Below are positions 31,940-46,400 of a stretch of DNA of 64,000 nt, piece after piece. The stretch spans positions 372,001-436,000 of the forward strand of contig JAGYXB010000449.1 of NCBI GenBank assembly GCA_022495005.1, written 5' to 3'. The DNA comes from Rhyacophila brunnea (lineage: Eukaryota; Arthropoda; Insecta; Trichoptera; Rhyacophilidae). Numbering within the stretch: position 1 is the stretch's first letter; every line of letters starts with the position of its first letter. The position numbers and the translations under genes are program-made. The notes under the pieces were generated by a model. The model was not told the DNA's origin, ran no database searches, and saw nothing but the letters and a program-made list of their open reading frames with translations.

Positions 31940-32520
31940 TTCGCTTTGCAGGCTTTTCGTGTCTTCCCAGGTCACGACCTTTAGCTACGCCGTATACACT
32001 CTGCGGATGGTCTTCCAAATTATCCGAATCCGGTTGTCTCGAAGAAAGGCTCTCATCAGCCATCCAGGTGTATTGTCATATATTCACTTTAGATACCCTA
32101 TCTCGTTACTCGTCATTTCCGACGCTGCACACCAAGTGTCTCTTCCTGAAACTCAACATACAGTTGGCCGGCTCTCACATCTAAACTCGCCTCGTCTGCC
32201 GTACAGCCATAAATCAAACCTTCCAAGAACGTCGATCCGGTGTTGCATATGAAGACCGCGCACATCTACCTAGCGACAGTCGCACGTAACCTTCGAAATG
32301 TATAGATATTTGGATGCAGTGATTGTAGGTGTTCGTATGAGTCCTGGGGGCTTGACTTGACTTGACTCTTGACGAGAAGCATGCAACTTGTTGATTGCAA
32401 CAGTAGATGTTTTTTTCAAATTGGCAACGTGTGTTTTCTGAATAACGATAACGTCACATCGACGCATTCGACACGTTGCAAGTGAGACGAGTTTTGTTGT
32501 GAGAGCCGAATTATTCCGAG
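31940..32520 (-). mobile_element. Decayed LINE fragment (endonuclease-like)
   Basis: The minus frame reads RRCDVIVIQKTHVANLKKTS, resembling the DVI-x-IQ-ETH motif of non-LTR endonuclease domains (Q-E-T/H, with Glu replaced by Lys here). A further open minus frame toward 31950 is fragmented. Diverged, so the family is uncertain. Confidence 0.4.
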
Positions 32521-34201
32521 TCTGTAAGGTGACGTGAGTTACTACTGTAAAACAACGCTGTCAGTTGAGATGTTAACTGAGAGTTGAATATAGCTCCAGC
32601 AATTCCCATTCCAATAGCGAGCCATCTCTGTCTTGTTTATCAAATCTTAATTGCGGTTTTACTATTAAACTTTGACTGGCTTTGCGTATTTGTACCAAAT
32701 TACAATATAGATTTATAAAAAGGGCAAAATATCAGGCAATAAATTCGTAGGTAAGGTTCGTTAACGACTATTGTAATATTTAATTTTTATTAAAATACGA
32801 GTAAATCATTGAATACCTCACAGTTTAAAAATAAAAGTAATAAACGGAAACAGTTCACTGCCTAACGAGTAAACTTCCATGCTATATGATATAATAATTG
32901 ACTCTTGTCTACTGTAGTTGGTGTGATTAATAGTGTATATTGCTATACTGAGATTTATTTTAACTTAAGCTTTCCATACTAATTTAGACGGATAGAACGG
33001 CCTGCTTTTGGCATGATTTCGTATTGCATTTAATTTTTATTTTTAAATTTAAAGAGAACATATTAAAATTTGCATGCATCCGTACAGTGCAAAAACTGAC
33101 CAATGTATATATTCGGTTCGAAGTCAGTTAATAAATGATATTTAAAACAATCTTGCAAATACTACAGTTAAAATATTCATAACCTTTTACCAAAGAACAT
33201 CAAACTATATTGTAAAAGCTTTTTTTATTACACTCAATGTGGATTTACAAAATATTGAAATGTAATAATAATACTCTTTTTACTTCGAGCACATTAAAAT
33301 GCTTGTTAGTAATTCAGTCATGTTTTTTTTTGTCAGACGTGCGATCAATCTCATACTTATGACTTCACTTGTCATAATAAGAGAGAATTTTGATAAATGT
33401 GTGATGTTCTCCTTGCAAAAAAAGCAATTGTATTCAATGCTTTTTGAACACCTAGTGGTTATAAGGCCAGTCTTTAAATTCATGTTCAACTCACACAAAT
33501 TTTTCAATGTTCTCTTTGGATTGAGAGGTGGAATGAAATGCCAACGACTATTTCTTCTAAAAAAAGTCAGTCAAGATTGAGTGCGAAAAGTTTAAGTTGA
33601 TGTGCGGTGGCTTGAAGAACTAGAATCCCCTCGCGTTTCAGTACTCATTCCCTCACCTTCAAGGCATTTGACGTTTCTTATAAGTACGCGGTATCAGTCA
33701 TTTAGACGTGTTAATAATGGCAAAATTTTTGAAAAGTGACAGTAGGAAGATTATAAGTCATCTTATCTCCTACTGTGAAGAAGAAAAATGACAAAATAAG
33801 CTCATTCCGCCCTTCAACAACGTTATTGAAAGAGTTGACGCAACAACAGGTACAAAACACACTTGAAATTTTAATGTTGCCATATAAAATTTATCGTAAG
33901 TTATTGGGAAAAAATGTATTTGAAATTTGCGAAAATATATACCTATGTATTTAAGAAAGTGGGAAATAATATTTTCCATTCCTAGCAATGCTCACACAAT
34001 ACTTCGAAATCGAAAACAATACGAGCACCGCCGCCAAGCCTCACGTTAAACTTTTCAGTCTCTACCTCCATTAACCATCACAGATTAATGATACCCAGAT
34101 TGGAGAGACAATTAAATGCTTTTTTATGTCTTTAGAAAGGTTGCTAGAAATTAAATAGTCGGCATGCTATAATTCAAATGATGCTATATTGATTTAGGCA
34201 G

Positions 34202-34345
34202 CTAATCATCATTTCTGTTTATTTGACCGAGCATCTCCCGTGGTGCTGTCTCTAAGATATCCATCATTCTCTTGTGTTTCCTAAGTGCCCAGCATTCTGG
34301 ACTATATGTTATATTATTACTGGACATGGAGAGTTTTATAATGAG
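34202..34345 (-). mobile_element. LINE reverse transcriptase scrap
   Basis: Minus frame YSPECWALRKHKRMMDILET and REMLGQINRND match the ECWALRK...R-x-MLG stretch common in the thumb region of insect LINE reverse transcriptases. Fewer than 60 codons survive. Confidence 0.55.
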
Positions 34346-37300
34346 TTGTTTTGGATTTTTTGAAGCATCTAATGAGTTTAACACAAGTACTAGTAGAATA
34401 ACCCCAAGATTATATTTTAAATTCACCGACATTTTACATGGTCAGTCACATTGAATTCTTCGCTGTCGATGTATGCTTTTTTTCTATTATAAATGCACAT
34501 TAGTTATATTGTAAATTTATAGAAATTATATAGGAATATAGAGTGGCCTCCTAGCTTAGACTATTTGTGTTGTAATTAGACTTACTGTCGGTTGTCAATA
34601 TTACTCATTAGGTGATTGGGGATTTGTCACAAGTAGCATTAAAGCACGTTCGGCATCGTAGTGTTTATTATATATATATATATAGAATTTTATCGTATCC
34701 ATACACGGAGAAGAGAGAATGCTGCTTACTATTGTCACATTCGATATGCGGCCCTAATATTACTCTGCACCAGTTTTTTTAAACTACAACTTCTTATTAA
34801 AACGTGTATTTCATCAGCATACGTAAGTCTAAGAGCTTGTTCAGATGGCAAGTGGCGGCTCAATAAGGCCACCTACACCTGGAAAGCGTGCGAAGCGAAT
34901 CACGTCATCTTGTAGAGCTCTAAAATGGTGCATTGAAAATAGAATTTCAATAAAAAGCTACATATTATTTATAATGTGATGTTTGTTTTTATGCACGCTA
35001 CATCAACATTTAAAAACACATAGAATGACACACTGAGAAAAATACCATTTCAATGTGATGTTTATTCTTATACAAGAAGAACGTCTAATGCAGAATGTGA
35101 TTCATAGAAGTGAAGGTGTGAACTATTAAATTACAGCCTTCCAACGACCAAACATCGTGGGCCCGCCTCTTTAATCTTCGCATCTCGAAAAATTTGACAA
35201 TAATAAGCACCATTCGACCGTAGTAGACATATTTATTTATTATTTTGAGTATCTGTAAAGAATTTGTACAAATTGACGATATAATATATTATAAAAAATA
35301 TGCTAAGCAACTTGGAGATTATAGCGTTTTACAGTCTTTTATTCAACTATGTGTGTTAAATTCCATTGCAAAACAGAATTATTTACATATATATATGTAT
35401 TTAAGAGTCTGTATTGATTTTATGAAAATTAAGACTGTCAGGTACAGAGGTATTGATTATTAAATTCTTGCCATTGTCACTTTATGGAGCATATTAGTGC
35501 TTTTCTGGTTAAAACAGGCAATGAAGTAGAGATTTTAAGTGTCTGGAAGATTACAAAATCACCGTTCCTTCATTCACCTTGATTATATAGAAAATCTATG
35601 TCATGATATCGCTAAAATAAACCCAACATGTATATTATGAAACCGGTATTTAAAATTTTTATTTTGCTTGTTGAAATCTATAAATTTCCTCTCATTTTAT
35701 ACAAAAAAAAATTATTACATTTTCATGTTAATGACATGAAAACAGCCATTTCCAAACAGCCAGTTAATGTCATGAATATTATTTTTCATAACTGGAAACA
35801 AACTGTATGAATTTAATACCTATATGTAATCATTAATTTTGTTTACTGTGGAAGGCCATCACAATTAAATAATATCACAATTTATTTGTACTTTTGGCAA
35901 TTTATTTTATTTTTTACCAAAACTGATCTCATTTGTTAACTTTGTCTCTTAAAACTGTCAAAAATTTTCATTTCACGGCTCCAGCACCCTTACGTTTTAG
36001 ATACTACACATTTTGGAATCAAACTAGACTCATTTTGAGCGATAATTTTGATTCTCTAGATTTGCAGAGGAAAGCCACAAATTGAGTATTAGCATTCGGT
36101 TAAGGATATAACTGACATCCAAAACTCAATTTGTATATTTACAAATTCTGTTTCAATGTATCATCGCAAGACAGCTTAATCAAACTATCTCCCGATGCAA
36201 AGTTAGATGTAGATTGGGTCCTGAATGAATCCATGTGAATTTCTTCATATTATTATCTTCAACAGACATAAATATACAAATCTATTTTTATTGCATCAGC
36301 GCATTGAGTTATTTTTAATTTCAATTATCCTGCGGTGTCCCTGCGATTTAATTGGCAAAACGTCTCTTGGAAAACTTCTGTCTTAACAGATGAAACCGGT
36401 CTTGTTAAAAAATAAAAATAAGTACAAAAATTAGTGGTATTATTATGTAATTAAGTAAATATTTAAAAAGGCTTTGTTATGAAATGCCATTGAAATTAAT
36501 TATTTAAATGAATGATTTATGTAGAAAATTAATATTTGCATTTATTTAGTCTTGAAATATTATATACTTAGATATTATTAAGGAAAAATTTATTAATGAA
36601 TTTTTTTCATATTTATTTCATCATTACAAAATATAGTCAACGCTAGATACACAAAATACATTTGACGTCTATTACGTTCATATTAAAACTATGATAAATC
36701 CTGGCGAAACAATTTCCTAAAAATACAATATACTTTCCTGAAGACGTGTGTTTTTCATTGCCATTCTAAATAATATACATTTCCCTATTAATCCATTTTC
36801 ATTTTTAAGTATTCCTTGCCTATTCAAGGATTAGTAATATAAACTTTTTTTATATAAAAACATTGGAGGCTTTGAAATATACAATATTTAAAATAATGGC
36901 AGTAATTTGAAAATAATAATTGGTAATTATTGTAAAAGTGTATTTTTTAGTTATGGACTTACGGCTGGATGCATAGTCATATGTATGCACATAAGTGGTT
37001 TTGTATGCCTCTTAATTTATGTGACGAAAATCTGGTTATTTTTGACTGGTGCTACCACACTTTTACCAGCAAAATTAACAAACCTAAGAAGAAGCATTGT
37101 TCACAGAATTCAAGCAAATACTGTTAATTTGTTTGTGACAAAACAAAACGAATTATTACCAGTCAATAATTGCGCAATATCAGAGTATACATTAACATGA
37201 CTATGCATCTGGCCCAAATTATTTAATATTCGTGTACCTTCTTTCATAGTTGCGATGATTTGTATGTAATAATAAGTTTGTTTAGGATTATGGAAGAATT

Positions 37301-38195
37301 GCATGGTAAAATATATTGAAATTTTATAGTCGGATTTAACCTGTTATTGTACATACAAATTATAGTTAACTATTGTGATAAATCGTAACATTGTAGATTA
37401 AAGATTCAATGATTCAAAAATAAAAAAAAATGTTTAATATAAAGTCTCTCTATCTAACAAATACCAAAGCTACAAAAATAACATGGCGTGACGATGAAAT
37501 AGAAATAATCTATCAATTAATTTAATACGCTGCTATCAATGAGTATTGTAACAATACTTATTTGTTTAATATCATTTATGACAGTGTGGTTATAAACCTT
37601 TTCCCATAGACGGTAAAATATTTATAATTATGTTCGAGTTTATATTTTATCATAAATGTGTCAATTCGTTACAGAAATTCTGAAATTAACATCCACTACT
37701 ATGATTCATGACCAAGTTACGTGTAACTCTGGGTTTCACAATGTTCAAACGAAAAACTATGGGAATCGCAGATCTACTTTGTAAGTTTTTGTCTATTGAT
37801 CAAATCAACAATTGTATAAAAGTAATGGACAAAAAAATCTAGCCAACTATGAATTTATCAAATATATTTTAAGAAATAATACTACATAAAGCACATTGCT
37901 GGTAAGTATTTCAAGAGATTTTTTTTAAATATGTATTTTGACATAATTTATAGTGCGACACGCTTAGGAAGAATTGTAGTGTGAGTGTTGCAATCATTTT
38001 AAATCTTCGAATCGCCACAATTCTTTTTAAACGTTTTGCGCTCTAGCATAACTTGCCTATTTGCAAAATACTTCACTAATAAATCAGTTTTTCAACTATT
38101 ATTTTTTAAACTGATTTTTATTTCTGATTAATTTAAGTGTGCAGTATCTTCTTCCAACAAAGTTACTAAATTAATTGTCACATATTATCGACGTG

Positions 38196-38356
38196 CAGGC
38201 AAATGTCACTATCAACAGAATTGGCAGTTCCAGTATGTATTCTGAAAAAAATAGTCACTAAATGCTATAACTGATAACTGATAGCAAAAATGCTTAAATT
38301 TGATTTTTCCAAACCTGTTCTAAAACTATGTTTGTGCTGATAGTGACTTTTGCCTG
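38196..38356. mobile_element. 161-bp MITE
   Basis: Ends CAGGCAAATGTCACTATCA and, inverted, CAGGCAAAAGTCACTATCA. The inverted repeat is about 22 bp. No target duplication stands out. Confidence 0.6.
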
Positions 38357-40489
38357 AATGATGACAATGTTTAATTTATAAATCTACTGTAATGAAATTT
38401 GTTTAATTAGTAACGGTCATTCGTTTGAAATATTTTAATGCTCTTGGTAGCACTGAAGACGGTCCATTTTAGTATTTTAAGTAAATACATAATTCGACTT
38501 TTAAAATTCAAAAACACACAAGTGACTATTGCTATTTTTGCAGTAGAGCAAAAATTTTTTTTTTAAATGCAATCTGAATTTGAAATCGCATGATTTAGTG
38601 ATAATAAAAAAAACAGAATGAGACGTTTTTTGGATGTACTGATTTCACATAGCAACCAAAATGGTGAAGCGTGTGTCCGATATCTTTAATTACATTCAGT
38701 TCAATAATGAACGAAAAATATGATTGGTGTAAAACTTTTTTCCTATAAGGTTGAAAGAAATAATTTGTTTTACGTTCATGCATGAAACTAAAATGGACTT
38801 AGATTGTTATGCGTAGTCCAGACCAAGATACATTTCAGTGAACAAATGTCCATGTCTTTTTGTATTATACTGTAGATGGAATATATTGTTTACATACAGA
38901 TGTTCTTGGTCTTAACTAGCTTTAGTGCTCCCAATGGATAATATTAATTAAACAAAAACCGTACTTCTGTGGAATATTTTTTTTACACAATATATTAATT
39001 ATATTATTAGATAGAGTCAATAACGTCGTCTTAATACAAGAAATCACTAAGTGTCAAATGTTAACTCGTTTTCTAATATGTAAACGATTAAAGTAATTTT
39101 TCTTATTAAAGAATAATGGCTTAGCGAAAGAGTTTATTAAGAGAGGTGTATTATCATTTGTGAGTTAATGACTTCTTGCATTAAGCCGAAGAAATAGCTA
39201 TTATCACAATTAAATCTAGTCCTTCTTTCATTGCTATGAGAATTCAATGGGTTATACCTGTTTTTATTATGTATCTAAGAATTTCCTTTTTTATGATATC
39301 ATTATTTATAATCATTATTACATAATATTTTTTTGTACATTATAATATTATTTAAATGAAATAATTATAATGTTTAAACATAAACAATGCTTTTGTTGCA
39401 ATTTCTATGGTTTTTTTTGTTATTATTCAGTAAAAGATTTTTATTTCTAATACAAATAAATATAAAATGTACCTATTTAATGATTGACAAAATTAATATT
39501 ATCGCAGCTCAATAATGTCAAGTTTAAAATAGTGTTATCGTTTCTGTGAAAAGTTGAGATTTCAATAAATTATTTGCCAAACGTGTATTGTTTTATTCCA
39601 TAATATTATTAGAAACTGAGACTTTTAGCCGAGTCGTACTTACAAACTCGTCTCGACTGTGATACAACGAATTTAATGAATTTGTCATTGTGATTTTGTT
39701 AGCATTCACAAACCAATTGTAATGTAATGTCCCGCCGCACACACATATTTGCAACATTTTTAGTTGTAAAACATGCCTGATTTCGCATGCAACGTATTTC
39801 GATGTACACATGAATGTTGCTTGTTTGTATCACGCATAAGGTCCATACTATTTTACAGTGCACAAGTTGCCTTTTAAGCTTACACAATTGTACACGTCAT
39901 GATCGCCATGCGACTGCGGAGGGTCTGTCAGTGTCGGATCACGAGATAGCAAAAATGACAATTAATGGTGGTGATTGTAATTAAATAACTTTTCAGGTTA
40001 AGAAATATCCTTCAAAAATTGGAATAATACGTATTCGTATATTTCTAACTGATAATGATTGTACCCAATATTTCCTATAAATACAAATCACTGCTGCCAT
40101 GTCAGATGTACAATGATGTTTATCTGTTTTAGGAGGTCCAGTCGCATCCCGTCATGAATTGCGTGTTACGGTAGTACATATCTATTTGGTTTTTGGGCTA
40201 CCACTGTGTTATTTTTCTTCGTGTGCAGATGCTAGTCTCAAGAGATAATGTAGTAAACTGTACTTTTAGGTGTATGAATGTGGATGCCGTATGTGTGTGA
40301 TGAAAGGGTTCGGCTTAGCTGATAGCGAACATTACTCAGAGACTTGTTTACTTTTGAGAATTGCCTTTCATAGATATATCGTTAACACCCTCTTAAAATT
40401 ATGGAAGTTTTAATGCGACAATAGGTGTTTTTGTGATGTGTTGCACTAGGTACCTACTGTAATTTGTGCCACTACGGCAATTAGACTGA

Positions 40490-40738
40490 GCGATGTCTGT
40501 AGAACGATAGTGGTGAACCTGCCGGTAAAAAAACGAACCACACCGCGCAGACTCATTTTGAGGTTACCCGATTTTCACAAACTGTCAAATAGTACCATAA
40601 AATAACAACATCGCGTCTCACTTACTCTTGATTAATGAGATTGGCGAAACAGTCAGCACTTTTACATGTAAACAGTTATTATCGCGATAGTTTAAAATAC
40701 ACATTATTGCTGCAAGTAAATCCATGCACATGTACAGG
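40490..40738. mobile_element. Related copy of the 29869 element, inverted and incomplete
   Basis: Shares, in reverse complement, the inner block TGAACCTGCCGGTAAAAAA, the CTCATTAATGAGATTGGCG-type block and the end CCATGCACATGTACAGGCGC. Confidence 0.55.
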
Positions 40739-41941
40739 CGCTATAAGTTTACGTGTAAATGTATGAAAGGGATATAATGGAAAATGAAAATAAAAATAAA
40801 AATGTTCCTTTTTAGGCGGTTTATTTTAGTTTCATTTACAAAACATAAATTATAATTTGTTATAAAGTGAGATATTATCACTAGATAATTACACAATATA
40901 AATTTAAATTCACGTGGTATGTAAATGTGGAAGTTCACAGTATAATATTACATTAATTTATAATAATAGCATTAACATTTATCATTGGTCATGCATTAAC
41001 ATATTAAGTAACATTATAGAAACATGAAGATTTATGAAAATACCGGTATAATAATTTTAAATCCATACCTATTCCTTATAATGAATGCATCTTATGTATG
41101 AGAAGGCATAATTAACTTAAAAGTTAATTATATCTCAAGTTGATAAATATATACCATTATCCCCCTTCTGCCACACACCATGGTGAGAAGGTTAATTGGC
41201 AATGGTTATAACTTGCCGGGATGATTGACACAACAAAAGAGACAAACAATTCTCAAAAAAGATTAAATGCAAGATACGTGGTATAAATAAATACATGTAT
41301 TAAATTTAACACAATAAAACTTATGCAACTTACAACAACTTATTTACTTATTAACTTGCAACATGTTATTAAGATTATTTCGATAATATTATTATTTTAA
41401 GCTTTATAGCACAATATTCCAATCCCGTCACAGTGACAGAAGGTATCCGAGTACTTTTACACTCAGGTAATCTATCTACGCGTGTAATTTTATGTGTACA
41501 ACTAAATACACTTCATTAGTAAAAAAACAGACATAGGTGCACACTTTCAGAATACATGTACATGAGTAGGGAATTATACTAAAATTAAACTTATTCCATA
41601 AAATAAATACACAAATATACATTAATAATAACTTTTATGATGTAGGTACGTGGTAAAGGTAAGAAATGATACTATTTTTATCATTTTATAAGTTGCAATG
41701 GTATATTAATGTGAAATTAAAAATCACTATCCTTGCGCACGGTGGTAATTGTTTTAAAAATTGTGCCCTAGACACAAGATTAAAGTAATTATCTTATTGT
41801 ATGTTATATTTAACGTTAATATAAATTTTAAATATATGATAGAATAAGGATGCATAAGTATAATTAGATTTAATTTGTTTAAATAAGTAAAAATATTTAA
41901 TATTTGTTAAGACAGTGGTATCCTATCAATTTACAATAGTA

Positions 41942-42109
41942 CTGTAAAAACAAAACAATGATTCGGTTCGTGGATTGTATGTGTACGAATACGTATAGCG
42001 TCGTCAGCGCTACGAGTACATCGGCTGCCAGGAAATTAGTAGCACTAGTAGAAGTAAACATCCGCACGCACACCATCGACCAACCGAATCATTGTTTTGT
42101 TTTTACTGT
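41942..42109. mobile_element. 168-bp MITE flanked by TA
   Basis: The left end GTAAAAACAAAACAATGATT is inverted on the right as AATCATTGTTTTGTTTTTAC, with about 27 bp of near-identity. TA on each side fits a Tc1/mariner-type insertion. The interior is GC-richer, with an ACGTATAGCGTCGTCAGCG block. Confidence 0.72.
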
Positions 42110-42559
42110 TACATAATAGATATTGATTATAATATTATTCATTGGTTATTGTGTGGTCATGGTTACACATAAAATCACCTGTATGTGACGAGTCTCTAAG
42201 TCAGATTTTACATTATACAGACTTATGACTGTTTCACTTCTGAGTGGTACCTATATTATTGTGATTAACGATTTTATAAATATACCTAAGCTTACATATT
42301 ATCAATTTAGTATATTTTATATAAATAATAATGAGTTAGATATATGTAGAAAACTAATTTCCCCAAATATAGGCTTGTTAATTTTACTAATATAAAAGAA
42401 AACACACCACTCAATACCTATTCCCATTGATTTAGCATTGGGTTAATTCCGCATTAGGAACATATTTGACATAGGTATTCTCCCTACAATTGTTGTACTT
42501 ATGTTGGTTAATTCTGCATTAAGGTAAGTACCTACCTAATAAAATGCTTTAAATTCTAT

Positions 42560-42750
42560 AGCTGAGAGCCACTATATAGGTCCAAGAGGTACAAAACGTC
42601 CGCAAGGTAGACCTAGAGGCCGCTGAATCGATGAAATGACAAAGTTCTTCGGAAGTACGTGGCAACGCGACGCACAGGACTGATCAATAAGTGGAATCAG
42701 TTTAGAGAGGTCTTCATCCAGCAGTGGATAGATTCCGGCTGATGATGATC
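42560..42750 (+). mobile_element. RTE-like LINE 3' end
   Basis: A frame with two stops reads RGTKRPQGRPRGR, IDEMTKFFGSTWQRDAQD and ends QQWIDSG before a GATGATGATC tail. This is the usual C-terminus of RTE-type elements (GRP...W...AQDR...W). Degraded. Confidence 0.6.
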
Positions 42751-43019
42751 TTACGATCGAAAAAATGCTTTGAAAAATGGACTTTTAGAATTCTGCTATA
42801 AATTAATTCAAAAGTTGAATTGTCTCTGAAAAATATTAGGTATAACCATTTAGACACAAAATCTGTAGGTATTTTAATTTGGGCATAACTCGGACTTTAG
42901 ACTTAAGACCTCTGTGGTACAGCAATATTGTCTTTATTAAATTTAACAAAAATAATGACTAAAATATTGTCATGATTTAAGATTTCGACAGCTGTCGTAT
43001 TCTATGGTTTTATCTAAAA

Positions 43020-43245
43020 ATACAATATTTTATAATGCTCTCCCAACTGGTTTACTAGTTAGGCCAGTTTTGCATTGACATTCTTTTTTCTATTGGTATC
43101 AACATAACACGTCAAACTCGGCCGAGCTATAAATTAATACAGCCAACGTGGTACCTATATTTTTGTTTGTTTATAAAGAAAAATATCTTTGTAATGCACT
43201 CCCAACCGATTTGCCAGTTAGGCTAGTTCTGCATTTAGATGGCAG
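43020..43245 (+). repeat. Tandem-like pair, about 170 bp apart
   Basis: TAATGCTCTCCCAACTGGTT-ACTAGTTAGGCCAG at about 43033 recurs as TAATGCACTCCCAACCGATT-CCAGTTAGGCTAG at about 43193, each followed by TT-TGCATT. Just downstream of the FMO E2 stop in FMO terms, so in its 3' flank. Confidence 0.55.
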
Positions 43246-43303
43246 ATTGTTTTAAATAAGTCTTCATGTATATAAACTCTTTCTCTTATGATAAATTGTA
43301 GGA

Positions 43304-43495
43304 TCAACACATAATTTCAAATTTCCCATTTGTCAAGATGGCGTACGTGTCATCGTCGATTATTTTATAGATGTCCTCCCGATAATTCTGTAGGTTGTGT
43401 AGGAAACGCGTGGAACTTTCCTCTCGTATCTTGGTCAAAACTGATGGCAGATTGTCTGTCCCAGCTTCGTCAGATAGTGACTTGTAATAGTTTTC
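43304..43495 (-). CDS. FMO terminal exon E2 (distal)
   Basis: The acceptor is strong, with a T-rich tract ending CATTGTTTCAG. Begins ENYYKSLSDEAGTDNLPSVL and continues to IIDDDTYAILTNGKFEIMC with TGA at 43304-43306 (63 codons plus stop). Phase 0, like E1, so it can join exon D. No other FMO exon lies between it and E1, so it is an alternative last exon of the same gene or an orphan relic. The intact frame and strong acceptor favour use. Confidence 0.85.
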   Translation of the reverse strand, partial: ENYYKSLSDEAGTDNLPSVLTKIREESSTRFLHNLQNYREDIYKIIDDDTYAILTNGKFEIMC

Positions 43496-46400
43496 CTGAA
43501 ACAATGAAAAAAAAAACACATTTCAAAATTGAGGACTTTTGTTATTAACAAAAAATATTTTATAGAATTCATTACAGTAATTTATGAAATGAATATTTAT
43601 TAAGGAAAATTCTACAATCAAGATACACTAATTGCGAATTCCATGGCCAGTGACGTAAGTAGGCAGATTGAGAATCACTTAGGGGTGGCAGTTTCTCGAA
43701 GGGTGGTAAATCGAGGAGAATCATTTGGTATATATATAGAAATAGTAACCTAAACGTATTACCGAAAATATTTTTCCATTAAAAATTCAGCTCACTCTCA
43801 CTCTCATCGATAAAAAACCCTTGAGACCGAAATGAATATAATCATAAATAATAACACGCCAATAAAATTTGATTTTTTATTAATTCATCATGGGCTTAGA
43901 CTATAGATACATCATCATGGGCATTTCTGAATCGACTATAACCGCTGTATCGTCGCTATAGGATTTGTTTCCCGAATATCCATTTTTGTCGAAATCGACA
44001 TTTTAATGCAGTTCAATTTCTTTTATCGAACTCTACCGAAATCATTTATAAAAACAATATATTTTTATCTAGGAACAGAGATATTTTTTTAAAAAACCCG
44101 AATACGCCATGTTAAGTTACAATTACTCCGTGGTGTTCTCCCGAATATCCAACTATTCGTACCTGAATATCCAAGTTAATTTCGGTCGAAATATATCTCT
44201 GGCTGAGTGTTTATTTCCCGAATATGACTTTAGCCAATCAAACCGCGCTCACGCCGTGCATCTCGCTCCCACATTCACGCTGTCTAGCTCTAAAACAATC
44301 ACGCCCACTTTCATATTTTTCGGCCGTCTGGAGACTTCTTTCAAATTTCGTCTTATTGATATTGTTTTTAACGTTACTATTGTTTTAATAGTGAATTCAT
44401 CAAATTTGAAGAGATCATTCATAGCTGATACATCACCAGTTCGCCCTGAACTTACAGTAGAGTTGTGGAAGTGAGTATTTTAAGCTAAATAACTGCATTT
44501 TGTTTTGATAAATGACACAAAATCCCAACGGTTGTATGAATTCTACAGTATGATCCGGCAACTACAATGACGTAAAAAATAATTATTATTTCAAATTATT
44601 ATTAATCAAACATTGTTTGTCTTTATTTTACTTTTAATCTAGGTATTTCTATGAAAATAAAGGCGATGCTATTATTTATTTTTGAATGCGCTGATAGTTT
44701 AATTTAATTTAATATGTATGTTAGTAACTATTTATTTGGTGGATATTATATACTTAGGATATTGGTACCTACCTAATATTAGCAGCCAATGGTAATTAAT
44801 TTATATATAATAATAAGTTTAATTGTCAATTATAGAAATATATAGATATAATAATATACAGATATATAGATATATATAAATAGATTTTTTTTTTGGAAAA
44901 AGTATTAATATAAAATTGTTAGCAAGTACGAGTAAGTACCTACCATCATAAAATATTGGAGAAATGACCGTGACGGCGGTTAGTAATTGAAGTAGTACCG
45001 TATAATATATTTTCTCAGAAGTGATTTTAAAAAAATATGTAAGTATGTTCAATTATTAGAATGGTACATTCTTAAATCTTGTGAATTATTCGTTCAATAA
45101 AAAAATAGTTAATTACTTAAAAACTATTTTATTACTTAATCCGAAAAAAACCGAAAAAGCGATTGCCGCATGTTATTATTACATACGAACTTGGGTAATT
45201 ACGATCATTAAGTATTTAAATAGTAGAGGTAATTATTAACAATTATTGTCATGTAAATAAATATAACATTTGAGGCGCGTACTTTTTGACCACTCAGTAA
45301 TCTGTGGGCCGTGCAGCAATACGCTACGGTCTTAAATCCCGAACGTCCATGTTTTGTCCCGAATATCCATTATTCTGAGAGAGCGCTAAAAATTTCCCGA
45401 ATATCCACAGTGAGTACTTGTAAATAAAACGTATTTTCTGTGCATTTAATGATTTATACCAGTATATTATTCTTGGAATCTATTCTTAGATAATGTTGCA
45501 ATCTTACAGTATAGAAAGAATGATTGATACATCTACTGATATTAAAATATACGACAATGAAATTTGTTTTTCGTCTCCTGTAAAATTGACATTTGGTCTA
45601 TTCGGGAAACAAATCCTATAGCGACGGTATGGCAAAGATGAGTTTTGGTCCAATACAATAATTATTTGTTTTGTTACGCCAAAGAAGTATAAATTCTAAC
45701 CCGCGTACATAAGGTACACACACCGATTTTTTTTCTATTGGTTATTATATTTTATCAAATCTGTATTTTTCCGTTACCGAGGGGGCGGTCTGGACCCAAA
45801 CCCTCCCCTCGTCTGCGCGCCAATATAAAAGCATCTTTAATAAATGATAGGTACAATGATACAATATGGCCTGATATATGATACAATAATACATATGTAC
45901 AAGATAGGAGTCAATGAAAATAAATCCTATTAAGATAATTTCCGCGTATGGCTCAACACCAAATATGCAAAACTCTTTGTGTGTTTGACATACTAGGTAT
46001 TTATTTAATTAGTATTTAATGATTTCCCAAGTATTTAATGATTTATTTACTCGACAAACAGAAGGTTAAAATAAAGGTTGATAAAATCCATAAATAGCAA
46101 ATGATAATAACTACGTACGCATTATTTATTAAATCGATTAATTTTATTCTGACTGGAGTGGGGTCTTTTGCAATCAATAATCATAGTCCATGAGAATTAT
46201 TTAATCTTCTATTCAGTTAGACCGCGGAAATCGATCAGATATCACGAAAATTGTTAAGTGAAGCATACAGAAAATTATTATACTCACTTTAACTCAAGTT
46301 TAAACTATTATATAAAGCAGTGAACACAAAATAAATATTTGATTCTATTTTAAATTTTAACCGGGAAGCATTTATCCTTTTCGGCGGGAAATTATTTAAA

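Larger units (their letters stand above)
32521..42559. other. Gene-poor AT-rich interval
   Basis: Outside the LINE scrap at 34202, the MITEs at 38196 and 41942 and the element at 40490, I see no coding exon, RNA gene or long repeat. Short ORFs here have no family features. Confidence 0.5.

Noticed and set aside
33280..33580. Overlapping ORFs on both strands
   Set aside because: No motif, splice context or codon character to support either.
44109..44474. 121-codon ORF
   Set aside because: Lies inside the TA-flanked DNA element, with no recognisable domain. Not called as a gene.
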